A stretch of DNA of 33,787 nt from Dysgonamonadaceae bacterium (GCA_031289145.1 JAITQA010000131.1:1-33787), one strand, 5' to 3'; shown: positions 6,578 to 14,898, counted from the stretch's first letter. The notes: generated by a model from the letters alone, not told the origin. A program made the numbers and translations.

Positions 6578-8508
6578 GTTTTAAAACCTTTTTCTCTTTT
6601 CTTTTCTCCATCCCTGTTGTCATAATAGGGATGTTCGATACCGGCTTGTCTTTTCCCAATGAAATCATGTTGATTCTTTCCGTTCCGGTTGTTTTCTACT
6701 TCGGCGGAGGGTTCTTTGTTCGGGCATGGAAACAAGCCTGTCACCGTTCGCTGAATATGGATACGCTTGTTTCGTTGAGTACGGGTATTGCTTTCTTATT
6801 CAGTCTTTTTAACACTTTATACCCGGAATTTTGGATCGCAAGAGGCTTGCATCCGCATGTCTATTTCGAAGCATCCTGTGTAATCATTGCTTTCGTTCTG
6901 TTGGGACGTCTGTTGGAAGAAAAAGCCAAAGGCAATACGGCAAGCGCCCTAAAAAAACTGATGGGGCTGCAACCCAAGACTGTAAGTATCATCACAGGTG
7001 AAGGGAAAATTGTCCAAACACCTATTGAGAAAGTGGTTCCGGGAAATGTGTTATTGGTTAAACCCGGTGAAAAAATAGCCCTTGACGGCCAGGTCATCCA
7101 AGGGCGTTCATATATAGACGAAAGCACGTTGAGCGGCGAGCCTGTTCCCGTGTTGAAGCAAGCAAACGACAAAGTTTTTGCAGGTACAATTAATCAGAAA
7201 GGCAGTTTCCGGTTTGTGGCGGAAAAAGTAGGCGCCGATACCTTGTTGGCGCAAATCATCCGGATGGTACGGGAAGCGCAAGGAAGCAAGGCGCCTGTAC
7301 AGAAATTAGTCGATAAGATAGCTGGTATATTCGTGCCGATAGTAATGGGTATTGCTGTGACGGCATTTATTGCCTGGTTAGTATGGGGCGGAACAGAAAG
7401 TTTTGCACAGGCCTTGCTGTCCTTGGTTACCGTATTGGTTATTGCCTGTCCCTGCGCTTTGGGACTGGCGACGCCTACGGCCATCATGGTAGGCGTCGGG
7501 AAAGCCGCCGAAAAAGGTATCCTGATAAAAGATGCCGGCTGTTTGGAATCCGCCCGGAAAATTGATACGATTGTGTTGGATAAAACGGGCACGATTACCG
7601 AAGGTAAACCCCTTGTGACCGGTGTTTTCCGGATGGACGGCGATGTGTATAAGGAATCCGTTTTGTGCAGTATCGAAAAACAATCGGAACATCCGTTGGC
7701 AGAAGCGATAGTCAATCATTATCGTAATTCGGAACTTCTTCCGGTCACTGATTTCGAAAGCATAAGCGGCCAAGGCGTAAAAGCCTGCGTTGACGCTTGT
7801 ACCTACTTTGTCGGCAATCGGAGTTTGTTAGTCGAAAACGGCATAAACATCGGTGAAGATTTTTTGGAAAAAGCGAACGAGTGGGACGCACAATCCGTGA
7901 CAAGCGTATGGTTTGCCGATACCGGGAAAGCCTTGGCTTTACTTGCCGTTGCCGATACAATCAAAGAAAGTTCAAGGGAGGCCGTTCGACAGTTGCAATC
8001 GGCAGGAATAGCAGTGTATATGCTCACAGGTGACAATGAGGCCACGGCCAAAGAAATAGCTGCAAGCGCCGGAATAAGCCGGTATCAGGCAGGCGTGTTG
8101 CCTCAACAAAAGGCAGGATTTATCAAACAATTGCAGTTGGACGGAAAAACGGTGGCCATGGTCGGCGACGGGATAAACGATACGGCTGCGCTTGCCCAGG
8201 CCGATTTGAGCATAGCCATGGGGAAGGGTAGCGATATTGCGATGGATGTAGCGGAAATGACCATTATCTCGTCCGATTTGACCAAAATTCCCGAAGCCTT
8301 GCGATTGTCCCGGCAAACAATTATCACTATCCGGCAGAATTTATTTTGGGCGTTTATCTACAATCTCATCGGCATACCCCTTGCCGCCGGTGTGCTGTAT
8401 CCTGTAAACGGTTTTTTGCTGAATCCGATGATTGCAGGCGCCGCAATGGCTTTAAGTAGCGTAAGTGTGGTCGGCAACAGTCTCCGGCTGCGGAATTGTT
8501 ATAAGTAG
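6562..8508 (+). CDS. copA: Copper-exporting P1B-type ATPase core (-1 frame)
   Basis: The -1 frame is open from the A run to the TAA-type end at 8508 and carries the complete ATPase core; it has no good start before the ATG at 6631, and starting there would remove the first transmembrane helix. Counting from that ATG, motifs are in order: actuator-domain TLSGEP (about 166-171), the Cu(I) motif CPC (273-275), phosphorylation site DKTGT (317-321), SEHPLAEA of the nucleotide-binding domain (352-359) and the hinge GDGIND (about 512). The CPC motif and the linked HMA domain indicate Cu(I) export across the inner membrane. Joined to the HMA frame the product would be about 738 aa. No copper regulator is visible nearby; the gene follows closely on the argH operon. 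Intact core argues against long-standing pseudogenisation. Confidence 0.85.
   Translation, partial: KFKSLGFKTFFSFLFSIPVVIIGMFDTGLSFPNEIMLILSVPVVFYFGGGFFVRAWKQACHRSLNMDTLVSLSTGIAFLFSLFNTLYPEFWIARGLHPHVYFEASCVIIAFVLLGRLLEEKAKGNTASALKKLMGLQPKTVSIITGEGKIVQTPIEKVVPGNVLLVKPGEKIALDGQVIQGRSYIDESTLSGEPVPVLKQANDKVFAGTINQKGSFRFVAEKVGADTLLAQIIRMVREAQGSKAPVQKLVDKIAGIFVPIVMGIAVTAFIAWLVWGGTESFAQALLSLVTVLVIACPCALGLATPTAIMVGVGKAAEKGILIKDAGCLESARKIDTIVLDKTGTITEGKPLVTGVFRMDGDVYKESVLCSIEKQSEHPLAEAIVNHYRNSELLPVTDFESISGQGVKACVDACTYFVGNRSLLVENGINIGEDFLEKANEWDAQSVTSVWFADTGKALALLAVADTIKESSREAVRQLQSAGIAVYMLTGDNEATAKEIAASAGISRYQAGVLPQQKAGFIKQLQLDGKTVAMVGDGINDTAALAQADLSIAMGKGSDIAMDVAEMTIISSDLTKIPEALRLSRQTIITIRQNLFWAFIYNLIGIPLAAGVLYPVNGFLLNPMIAGAAMALSSVSVVGNSLRLRNCYK
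6576..6589 (+). repeat. Perfect 14-bp palindrome beyond the slippage site
   Basis: AGGTTTTAAAACCT is self-complementary and could form a five-pair stem with a TTAA loop. It begins 11 bases after the A run and overlaps the zero-frame TAG. A pyrimidine-rich stretch follows. It could be a weak stimulatory structure for frameshifting, a weak terminator, or chance; the stem is short and AT-rich. Confidence 0.35.
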
Positions 8509-8512
8509 AAAG

Positions 8513-8587
8513 ACCGTATTTGTCAATTGAGAGAATTAAAATATTTTTATTACGGATATTATTTTTATCTTTGTTCCAAAATACGGT
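8513..8587. repeat. 9-bp inverted repeat flanking the R-M promoter
   Basis: ACCGTATTT at 8513-8521 is the exact reverse complement of AAATACGGT at 8579-8587. The arms bracket the -7 element and the right arm ends 8 bp before the start codon. A third TTACGG lies between them at 8550-8555. This could be an operator for self-control of the restriction enzyme gene, but no controller protein gene is present next to it. Confidence 0.35.
8566..8573 (+). promoter_or_regulatory. Bacteroidota -7 promoter element for the R-M gene
   Basis: TATCTTTG fits TAnnTTTG and lies 22 bp before the ATG at 8596, implying a very short leader. The region upstream is AT-rich with no clear -33 TTTG. It indicates that the restriction-modification gene is transcribed independently of copA. 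Confidence 0.55.
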
Positions 8588-8595
8588 AATTGATT

Positions 8596-11500
8596 ATGAA
8601 TTATAAGAATTTACTTATTGCATTAGGGTTCGGCCCTAAAGAAAATGCTGTAAATGTCTTCTCTAAGATATATCTACAGCCTGATAATTACGGTATTGAA
8701 GTTGATTTTGAGAAAAGTATCATCAATTATGGCAGCAAAATCAAATCAGAGAGTAAGACCACGCTCAATTTTGTACAAGATGAAAATTTTGTTGTGTTGG
8801 AATGTGTGGACAGGCTTTTGACAAAAGGATACAAACCAGAAAATATCATGCTTGAAAAAACATGGGGCGCCGGACATGGAACATCCGGACGGTTGGATAT
8901 TTGCGTTACTCGCGACGATGGTTCGGAATATTTGCTGATAGAGTGTAAAACTTTCGGCAAAGAGTTCGACAAGGAATTTGCCCGCATGAAACGCGATGGC
9001 GGACAACTTTTTACCTATTTCAAGTTTAGCAATAAAGCAGACATTTTAATGCTTTACGCCTCAGAACTGCAAACCAACAATGGTGCTTGCCCCATTGTCG
9101 GTGCTTGCCCCATTGCCGGTTATCGCAATGAAATCGTAAAAATCGAAGACGATTACCGCACGGGCGACGTAAAAGATTTTTATGATAAATGGAACAAACT
9201 GACCAAAGATAACGGTGTTTTTGATTTGTGGGTAAAACCCTATAATTTTGAGAGCAAGGCATTAACGCCAAAACAGTTAAAGCCTATCTTACAAGAAGAC
9301 AGCAGTTTTATTTTCAATAGTTTTCTGGAAATTTTGCGTCATAATGTTGTGTCCGATAAACCCAATGCTTTTAACAAGATTTTTACGTTATTTCTCTGTA
9401 AAGTTTATGATGAAAAGACAACAAAACCAAATCAGGAATTAAAATTTCAGTGGTTGGAAGGAAAAGACGACGATGTGCGTTTTCAAATACGCTTAACCAA
9501 TCTGTATAAAGACGGTATGCGCGATTTTTTAGAAAAGGAGGTTACCGATTTTTCCGAAGCCGATTTTGATACGGAATACAACTATTTGGACGAAAAAACC
9601 AAACAGTCATTACTTCACAAAATCAATAAACTTCGTTTGGAAAAAAATAACGAGTTTGCCATTAAAGAAGTATATGATGAAAAATCGTTCAAGGAAAATG
9701 CCAAAATTGTAAAAGAAGTTGTTGTACTGTTGCAAAACTTTCGGTTGCGTTACAACAAACGCCAACAATACCTTTCCGATTTTTTTGAGCTTTTGTTGAC
9801 TACCGGACTGAAACAGGAATCGGGACAGTTTTTCACTCCAGTTCCGATTGCTCAATTTATCATTAAAAGTTTGCCGATTGATATTCTGGTAGATAAGAAA
9901 TTGGAAAAAGGCGAAACCAATAATTTGTTACCCTTCTTAATTGATTATGCTGCCGGCAGTGGTCATTTCCTGACCGAAAGTATGCACGAAATGCAACGTC
10001 TGCTTGATAAGAAAAATTCTGAAAATTACATAGACAGTACTGCAAAAAAGATAACAGGTTGGCATACTGACCATTTCGATTGGGCGACGCAATATATTTA
10101 TGGCGTTGAAAAGGATTATCGTCTCGTTAAAGTAGGTAAAGTGGGCTGCTATTTGCACGGCGATGGTTTAGCTAATGTTATTTTGAGCGATGGTTTGGCT
10201 AATTTTGAAACTTCCGAATACAAAGGCAAATTGCATTTTCACGACAAAGATTTTCCGAAAGAAAACAAACAATTCGATATACTTGTGTCCAATCCGCCTT
10301 ATTCGGTTTCGGCTTTCAAAAATGCGGCGCGAGAATATTACACCGAAAATGATTTTGAACTTTACGATATGCTGACTGATAACAGTTCCGAAATTGAATG
10401 TCTGTTTGTCGAACGCACCAAACAGTTACTCAAAGACGGCGGCGTGGCAGGCGTTATTTTGCCGAGTTCAATTCTCAGCAATGAAGGCATATACACCAAA
10501 GCCCGCGAAATCATGCTGCAATATTTTGAAATAATCGCCATTACGGAATTAGGCTCCAATACCTTTATGGCGACAGGGACAAATACGGTTGTGCTGTTTC
10601 TCCGACGCAGAAATAATTACGACAGTATAAATCTGAAAATCTCCATAGAAACGTTTTTTACTACCTTTAGAGATGTAACATTGAACGGCATAGAAAACCC
10701 TGTTGCAAAATACCTTAGTCATGTATGGGAAGGTATTGCATTTGATGATTATGTGACTTTGTTAAAAATATATCCTAACGAAGCAGTAAAAAATCACGAG
10801 TTATACAAAGAATACGACAAAAAAATAAAAGCAAAAACGCAAGGCGAAAAACACCGCAATATCATTGAAATAGAAAAAGAAAAGTTGTTGTATTTCATTT
10901 TGGCTTATCCGCAAAAAAATGTGGTTTTGGTAAAAACAGGGGAAAAAGACGCCGAAAAGCGTTTTTTAGGATACGAATTTTCCAACCGGCGCGGCAGCGA
11001 AGGCATTCACCCGATACAGCGCGGCAAAACCATTGACGAATGTACCCGATTATTTGATGAAGAAACATTCGACAATCCCGAAAAAGCAAGTACCTACATT
11101 TACAAAGCTTTTGCAGGAAATTATGACTATCCGATACACGAAAGTTTGAAAGAAAATATTTCCCGCGTTCGTTTGGTTGATATGCTTACTTTTGACCGGG
11201 CAATATTTGCAAAAAATATCTCTACGGCAATTAAAAAAAAAGTAAGGATTGAAAGTAAATGGGAAGTGGTGAAAATAAATCAATTGGTTGATATTGTTCG
11301 AGGAGCGTCTCCAAGACCAATAAGAGAATTTATTACTGATGAACCTAATGGTATCAATTGGATAAAAATAGGCGATGTAAAACCGAACTCTAAATATGTT
11401 ACAGAAACCGAAGAAAAAATAACTCCGTCCGGCGCGGAAAAATCAAGATTTGTTAATGAAGGCGACTTTATTTTGTCTAATTCAATGAGTTTTGGAAGAC

Positions 11501-12396
11501 CTTATATTATGAAGATAAAAGGTTGTATTCATGATGGATGGCTTTTGATGACGAATTTTGATTCTAAGTTAGATAATGACTATTTTTATTATATTTTATC
11601 AGCAAATATTGTTCAAAATCAATTTATTATTGCTGCAAGTGGAGGCACTTCTGTTGATAATCTTAATATTGAAAAAGTCGCACATATCCTAATTCCTCTC
11701 CCACCCAAAGAAATACAGGAAAAAATAGTGGCTGAAATTGAAGTGTTGGAAACGAAAGAGGAGAAGGCAAAAGAGCAGGTCGGAAAACTAAAAAATGAAA
11801 TTACCGAGCTGGCAAATCGGTTATTTGGAGAATATAAAACAAAAAAAATAGGATTATTGTCAAATGAACCAATGTATGGTGCTAATGAAAGTGCAGTTGA
11901 AGGCAATCCTAAAACTGACTATCGCTACATAAGAATTACAGATATAAACGACAATGGAACTTTGAATAATGATTGGAAAACAGCTGAAAACATTGAAGAA
12001 AAATACGTTTTAAAGCAGGGTGATTTTCTTTTTGCCCGTTCAGGTGCAACTGCTGGAAAAACATTTTTATATACAGAAAAATATGGTAAAGCATTGTATG
12101 CTGGTTATTTGATTAAATTTGAAACAAAAAAAGAATTGTTGTTACCAGCGTTTTTAAATTTTATTTTGAAAAGCGATATTTATAAAGAATGGGTTTTACA
12201 AAAAAGAATTGGAACAGCGCAACCTAATATCAATGCTCAACAATTTTCTTCTTTTGAAATTCCTCTCCCTCCTCTTTCCACCCAGCAACAAATCGTTTCT
12301 GAAATAGAAAAAACAGAGGCGCAAATTGCTGTATTAGAGCAGGAAATTGCAGAAATTCCGAAACAAAAAGAAGAAATTCTGAAAAAATATTTGTAA
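8596..12396 (+). CDS. Single-chain restriction-modification-specificity enzyme
   Basis: 1266 aa combining all three activities of a type I-like system. N-terminal nuclease: GRLDI (Asp101), IECK (Glu116, Lys118) and Gln137, a PD-(D/E)XK core. A helical linker is followed by an N6-adenine methyltransferase of the type I HsdM class: SGQFFTP (409-415), SAM motif DYAAGSGHF (450-458) and catalytic NPPY (566-569). The C-terminus holds two HsdS-like target recognition domains (about 889-1050 and 1080-1220), each ending with the LPLPP-like motif and a coiled coil. This architecture matches AloI/PpiI-type (IIB/IIG) enzymes, which recognise a bipartite site, methylate adenine and may cut on both sides. 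ATG 8596 is chosen over an upstream TTG. The recognition domains are visibly AT-richer than the neighbours. No separate methylase or helicase gene exists here. Sequence specificity cannot be read from the protein. Confidence 0.9.
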   Translation: MNYKNLLIALGFGPKENAVNVFSKIYLQPDNYGIEVDFEKSIINYGSKIKSESKTTLNFVQDENFVVLECVDRLLTKGYKPENIMLEKTWGAGHGTSGRLDICVTRDDGSEYLLIECKTFGKEFDKEFARMKRDGGQLFTYFKFSNKADILMLYASELQTNNGACPIVGACPIAGYRNEIVKIEDDYRTGDVKDFYDKWNKLTKDNGVFDLWVKPYNFESKALTPKQLKPILQEDSSFIFNSFLEILRHNVVSDKPNAFNKIFTLFLCKVYDEKTTKPNQELKFQWLEGKDDDVRFQIRLTNLYKDGMRDFLEKEVTDFSEADFDTEYNYLDEKTKQSLLHKINKLRLEKNNEFAIKEVYDEKSFKENAKIVKEVVVLLQNFRLRYNKRQQYLSDFFELLLTTGLKQESGQFFTPVPIAQFIIKSLPIDILVDKKLEKGETNNLLPFLIDYAAGSGHFLTESMHEMQRLLDKKNSENYIDSTAKKITGWHTDHFDWATQYIYGVEKDYRLVKVGKVGCYLHGDGLANVILSDGLANFETSEYKGKLHFHDKDFPKENKQFDILVSNPPYSVSAFKNAAREYYTENDFELYDMLTDNSSEIECLFVERTKQLLKDGGVAGVILPSSILSNEGIYTKAREIMLQYFEIIAITELGSNTFMATGTNTVVLFLRRRNNYDSINLKISIETFFTTFRDVTLNGIENPVAKYLSHVWEGIAFDDYVTLLKIYPNEAVKNHELYKEYDKKIKAKTQGEKHRNIIEIEKEKLLYFILAYPQKNVVLVKTGEKDAEKRFLGYEFSNRRGSEGIHPIQRGKTIDECTRLFDEETFDNPEKASTYIYKAFAGNYDYPIHESLKENISRVRLVDMLTFDRAIFAKNISTAIKKKVRIESKWEVVKINQLVDIVRGASPRPIREFITDEPNGINWIKIGDVKPNSKYVTETEEKITPSGAEKSRFVNEGDFILSNSMSFGRPYIMKIKGCIHDGWLLMTNFDSKLDNDYFYYILSANIVQNQFIIAASGGTSVDNLNIEKVAHILIPLPPKEIQEKIVAEIEVLETKEEKAKEQVGKLKNEITELANRLFGEYKTKKIGLLSNEPMYGANESAVEGNPKTDYRYIRITDINDNGTLNNDWKTAENIEEKYVLKQGDFLFARSGATAGKTFLYTEKYGKALYAGYLIKFETKKELLLPAFLNFILKSDIYKEWVLQKRIGTAQPNINAQQFSSFEIPLPPLSTQQQIVSEIEKTEAQIAVLEQEIAEIPKQKEEILKKYL
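9082..9117 (+). repeat. 18-bp tandem duplication in the nuclease domain
   Basis: Two consecutive copies of an 18-bp unit beginning GGTGCTTGCCCCATTG (9082-9099 and 9100-9117), differing at one base, encode GACPIV and GACPIA. The duplication keeps frame and falls just after the PD-(D/E)XK core, probably in a loop. Confidence 0.8.
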
Positions 12397-12522
12397 ATTA
12401 ACCCCTTTTCATATCATTGTTACTAAGTGAGCGAAGCGAACGCATAGAAGACTCGCCTGCTAATCATTAATCATTGAATGCAAAAGTGTTACATGCTTAC
12501 AATTACATCTGAGACAATGTGG

Positions 12523-12548
12523 AATGTACCTCATTTTTTTGGTACATT
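12523..12548. repeat. Perfect 8-bp hairpin upstream of purD
   Basis: AATGTACC at 12523-12530 pairs with GGTACATT at 12541-12548 around a ten-base T-rich loop. It lies 126 bp after the R-M stop and 36 bp before the purD -7 element. It may end the R-M transcript (either strand) or be an operator; no long T run follows on the plus strand. Confidence 0.4.
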
Positions 12549-12583
12549 ATGTAAATATATTTTCATTATTCACAATAAAGTTA

Positions 12584-12591
12584 TATATTTG
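12584..12591 (+). promoter_or_regulatory. Bacteroidota -7 promoter element for purD
   Basis: TATATTTG fits TAnnTTTG, 47 bp before the purD start. It places the transcript start near 12598, which excludes any purD start upstream of it. Confidence 0.5.
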
Positions 12592-12637
12592 CTCTCCATA
12601 TCAAAAAAAACAGCGTAAAATCTATGGAGGGTTGTTT

Positions 12638-13909
12638 ATGAATATTATACTTTTAGGTTCCGGAGGAAGAGAGCATGCTTTGGCTTGGAAAATAAAGCAA
12701 AGTCCAAAGATAGACAAACTTTTTATTGCACCCGGAAATGCCGGGACTGCTCAGGTAGGCGTCAATGTCCCGATTGCAGCAACTGATTTTGTGGCCTTAA
12801 AAAAAACGGTTTTGGAAAACGACATTAAAATGGTTGTTGTAGGGCCGGAAGACCCATTGGTGAAAGGTGTTTATGATTTTTTTCAACAAGATGCGGAACT
12901 GAAAAATATTCCGGTCATCGGCCCTTCTCAGCAAGGGGCGCAATTAGAAGGCAGTAAAGATTTTGCAAAAGCATTCATGATGCGGCACAAAATCCCGACG
13001 GCTCAGTACCTGAGTGTAACGAAAGAAAACCTTCCGCAAGGCATTATTTTTCTTGAATCGCTAAAGCCGCCTTATGTTCTCAAAGCTGACGGATTGGCTG
13101 CAGGCAAAGGCGTATTGATTATCGACAATCTGCCGGAGGCTCAAAAAGAATTAAATGCCATGCTGAATGGTAGCTTTGGTAAAGCCGGCGAAAAAGTAGT
13201 CATTGAAGAATTCCTTTCGGGAATCGAATGTTCTGTTTTTGTAATGACCGACGGCAAATCCTACAAAATCCTGCCGGAAGCCAAGGATTACAAACGTATC
13301 GGCGAAAAAGATACCGGTCTGAATACAGGTGGAATGGGGGCTGTATCCCCTGTTTCTTTTGTTGACCGGGATTTTATGAAAAAAGTGGAAGAACGGATTG
13401 TAATACCAACTATCGAAGGGTTAAAAGCGGAAAAAATTGATTATAAGGGATTTATCTTTCTTGGTCTGATTAATGTAAATGACAATCCGGTGGTAATTGA
13501 ATACAATTGCCGGCTGGGCGACCCGGAAACCGAAGTCGTGATACCCAGAATTCAATCCGATTTTGTTGATTTGCTGAATGGTATCGCACAAGAAAATTTA
13601 GCTGAAAAAAAACTGCTTATTGATGAGCGTTCCGCAACAACCGTTATGTTGGTATCCGGCGGCTATCCGGGCGATTATGAAAAGGGGAAAATTATTTCAG
13701 GATTAGATAAGACTGAGGACAGCATCATTTTTCACGCAGGAACTGTTGAAAAAGACGAAAAAATATTGACAAATGGCGGCCGGGTGATAGCAGTCACTTC
13801 CTACGGAAAAAACAAAAATGAAGCTTTGGCACAATCTTTCAAAAATGCGGAAATCATTGGGTTTGATGGAAAATATTATCGGAAAGACATTGGGTTTGAT
13901 TTGGAATAA
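12638..13909 (+). CDS. purD: Phosphoribosylamine--glycine ligase
   Basis: 423 aa, standard length. It joins phosphoribosylamine and glycine with ATP to form GAR, the second step of purine synthesis. ATG 12638 is chosen because GGAGG stands at 12626-12630, the N-terminus LLGSGGREHALAW is the family's conserved start, and the promoter lies downstream of the alternative start at 12524. ATP-grasp features: LKADGLAAGKG (148-158), NTGGMGAVSP (229-238) and the PurD signature RLGDPETE (292-299). Its TAA overlaps the ATG of the following membrane-protein gene by one base (TAATG), so the two are probably translated together. Confident. Confidence 0.95.
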   Translation: MNIILLGSGGREHALAWKIKQSPKIDKLFIAPGNAGTAQVGVNVPIAATDFVALKKTVLENDIKMVVVGPEDPLVKGVYDFFQQDAELKNIPVIGPSQQGAQLEGSKDFAKAFMMRHKIPTAQYLSVTKENLPQGIIFLESLKPPYVLKADGLAAGKGVLIIDNLPEAQKELNAMLNGSFGKAGEKVVIEEFLSGIECSVFVMTDGKSYKILPEAKDYKRIGEKDTGLNTGGMGAVSPVSFVDRDFMKKVEERIVIPTIEGLKAEKIDYKGFIFLGLINVNDNPVVIEYNCRLGDPETEVVIPRIQSDFVDLLNGIAQENLAEKKLLIDERSATTVMLVSGGYPGDYEKGKIISGLDKTEDSIIFHAGTVEKDEKILTNGGRVIAVTSYGKNKNEALAQSFKNAEIIGFDGKYYRKDIGFDLE

Positions 13910-14898
13910 TGAACATTGACAAAATTCACAAAGCGTTTGTATCCGGCCGTTTGTTGCTATTGTGCACGCTGCTTGGTTTTGTAGCTTTGCGTGTGTACGA
14001 TGTCGGCGGCGATTGGCGTAACCCCCATTGCTGGGTCAGTACCTTTATCCAAATCGGCATTGCGCTATTGCTCTTACAGTTAAACCATGTTTTTAACATT
14101 ATCAGGAGCCGAACCCTGCTTCCGGCAATTTTTTATTTGGTTTTTGCAAGTAGCGATGCATCGTTCGCCTTTGATTCGGCCGGGAGTATTTCCGCGTTCT
14201 GTGTGCTTATCAATTATTTCTTTTTATTTAATTCCTATCAACAAGCGGAATCACAAATCAATGCTTTGAATATTTCGCTTTCGCTGACTTTAGGGAGTTT
14301 ATTCTGGCCGCAATTGTTGCTGTTTTTTCCTGTTTTCTGGTATGGTTTCCATCGTTTTCATAGCTTCAATTTACGGGTGTTTATGGCAAGCATCATCGGT
14401 GTTTTGGCCGTATACTTGTTTATTGTCACATGGTGTGTCTATGCGGGAGATTGGCATATTTTCTTTTCAGCTATACCTGAACCGGACAAATGCTTATCCA
14501 TACAAATCCCGGATTTTACAGTATTGAATTGGATGGTTATCGGTTTTACTTTCTTAATCTGTTTAATGACAGGATTTAATTTATTTGGTTCCGGACTCTC
14601 TGAAAAAATCAGAACGGTTTCTATTTTGAATTACCTGTATATTTCTTCTTTCATCATTTTAATACCTTTTCTCTTACAAAGTGAATCCCAAACAAGCTGG
14701 TCGCTGATAATCTGGATTCCTGTAACGATCCTTATATCACATTTATTTACTTTGTCCAATAGGAAATACATCAAATACATGATGCTGTTTTTTTTCTTTT
14801 TCCTTTTAGGGATGAGCTTTTTGCAGCATTTTTACCCGCAGCATTTCTCTTTTTCCGGGAGGCCCTGGTATACGTTCTACACAGAAACCGGCTTGTAG
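13909..14898 (+). CDS. Polytopic membrane protein of unknown function
   Basis: 329 aa dominated by hydrophobic segments; I count eight or nine likely transmembrane helices, such as LLLLCTLLGFVAL, FIQIGIALLLLQL, LFWPQLLLFFPVFWYGF and MVIGFTFLICLMTGF. No enzymatic motif is seen. The layout, and a location directly after purD, recall the Bacteroidota DUF6427 membrane family, but I am unsure. Translation is coupled to purD by TAATG. The last 93 bp lie opposite the end of mnmD on the other strand, so the C-terminal tail after the last helix is constrained by, or may be an accident of, the overlapping gene. Confidence 0.7.
   Translation: MNIDKIHKAFVSGRLLLLCTLLGFVALRVYDVGGDWRNPHCWVSTFIQIGIALLLLQLNHVFNIIRSRTLLPAIFYLVFASSDASFAFDSAGSISAFCVLINYFFLFNSYQQAESQINALNISLSLTLGSLFWPQLLLFFPVFWYGFHRFHSFNLRVFMASIIGVLAVYLFIVTWCVYAGDWHIFFSAIPEPDKCLSIQIPDFTVLNWMVIGFTFLICLMTGFNLFGSGLSEKIRTVSILNYLYISSFIILIPFLLQSESQTSWSLIIWIPVTILISHLFTLSNRKYIKYMMLFFFFFLLGMSFLQHFYPQHFSFSGRPWYTFYTETGL

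Noticed and set aside
6576-6610. An intrinsic terminator formed by the AGGTTTTAAAACCT palindrome and following T-rich bases
   Set aside because: The stem is five AT-rich pairs and the T stretch is broken by C; it lies inside what is evidently coding sequence in the -1 frame.
7194-7773. Minus-strand frames inside copA
   Set aside because: They mirror the GC-skewed coding of the ATPase and show no recognisable protein features.
6631-8508. An independent CopA starting at the ATG at 6631
   Set aside because: It would drop the first transmembrane segment and the HMA domain, and the -1 frame before it carries conserved CopA sequence back to the A run; no ribosome-binding site precedes it.
9082-9117. 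Start of a CRISPR or other repeat array
   Set aside because: Only two adjacent 18-bp units without spacers, in frame within a coding region.
12524-12637. Extended N-terminus of PurD
   Set aside because: The -7 promoter and a strong GGAGG lie downstream of that start, and the family's conserved N-terminus begins at 12638.
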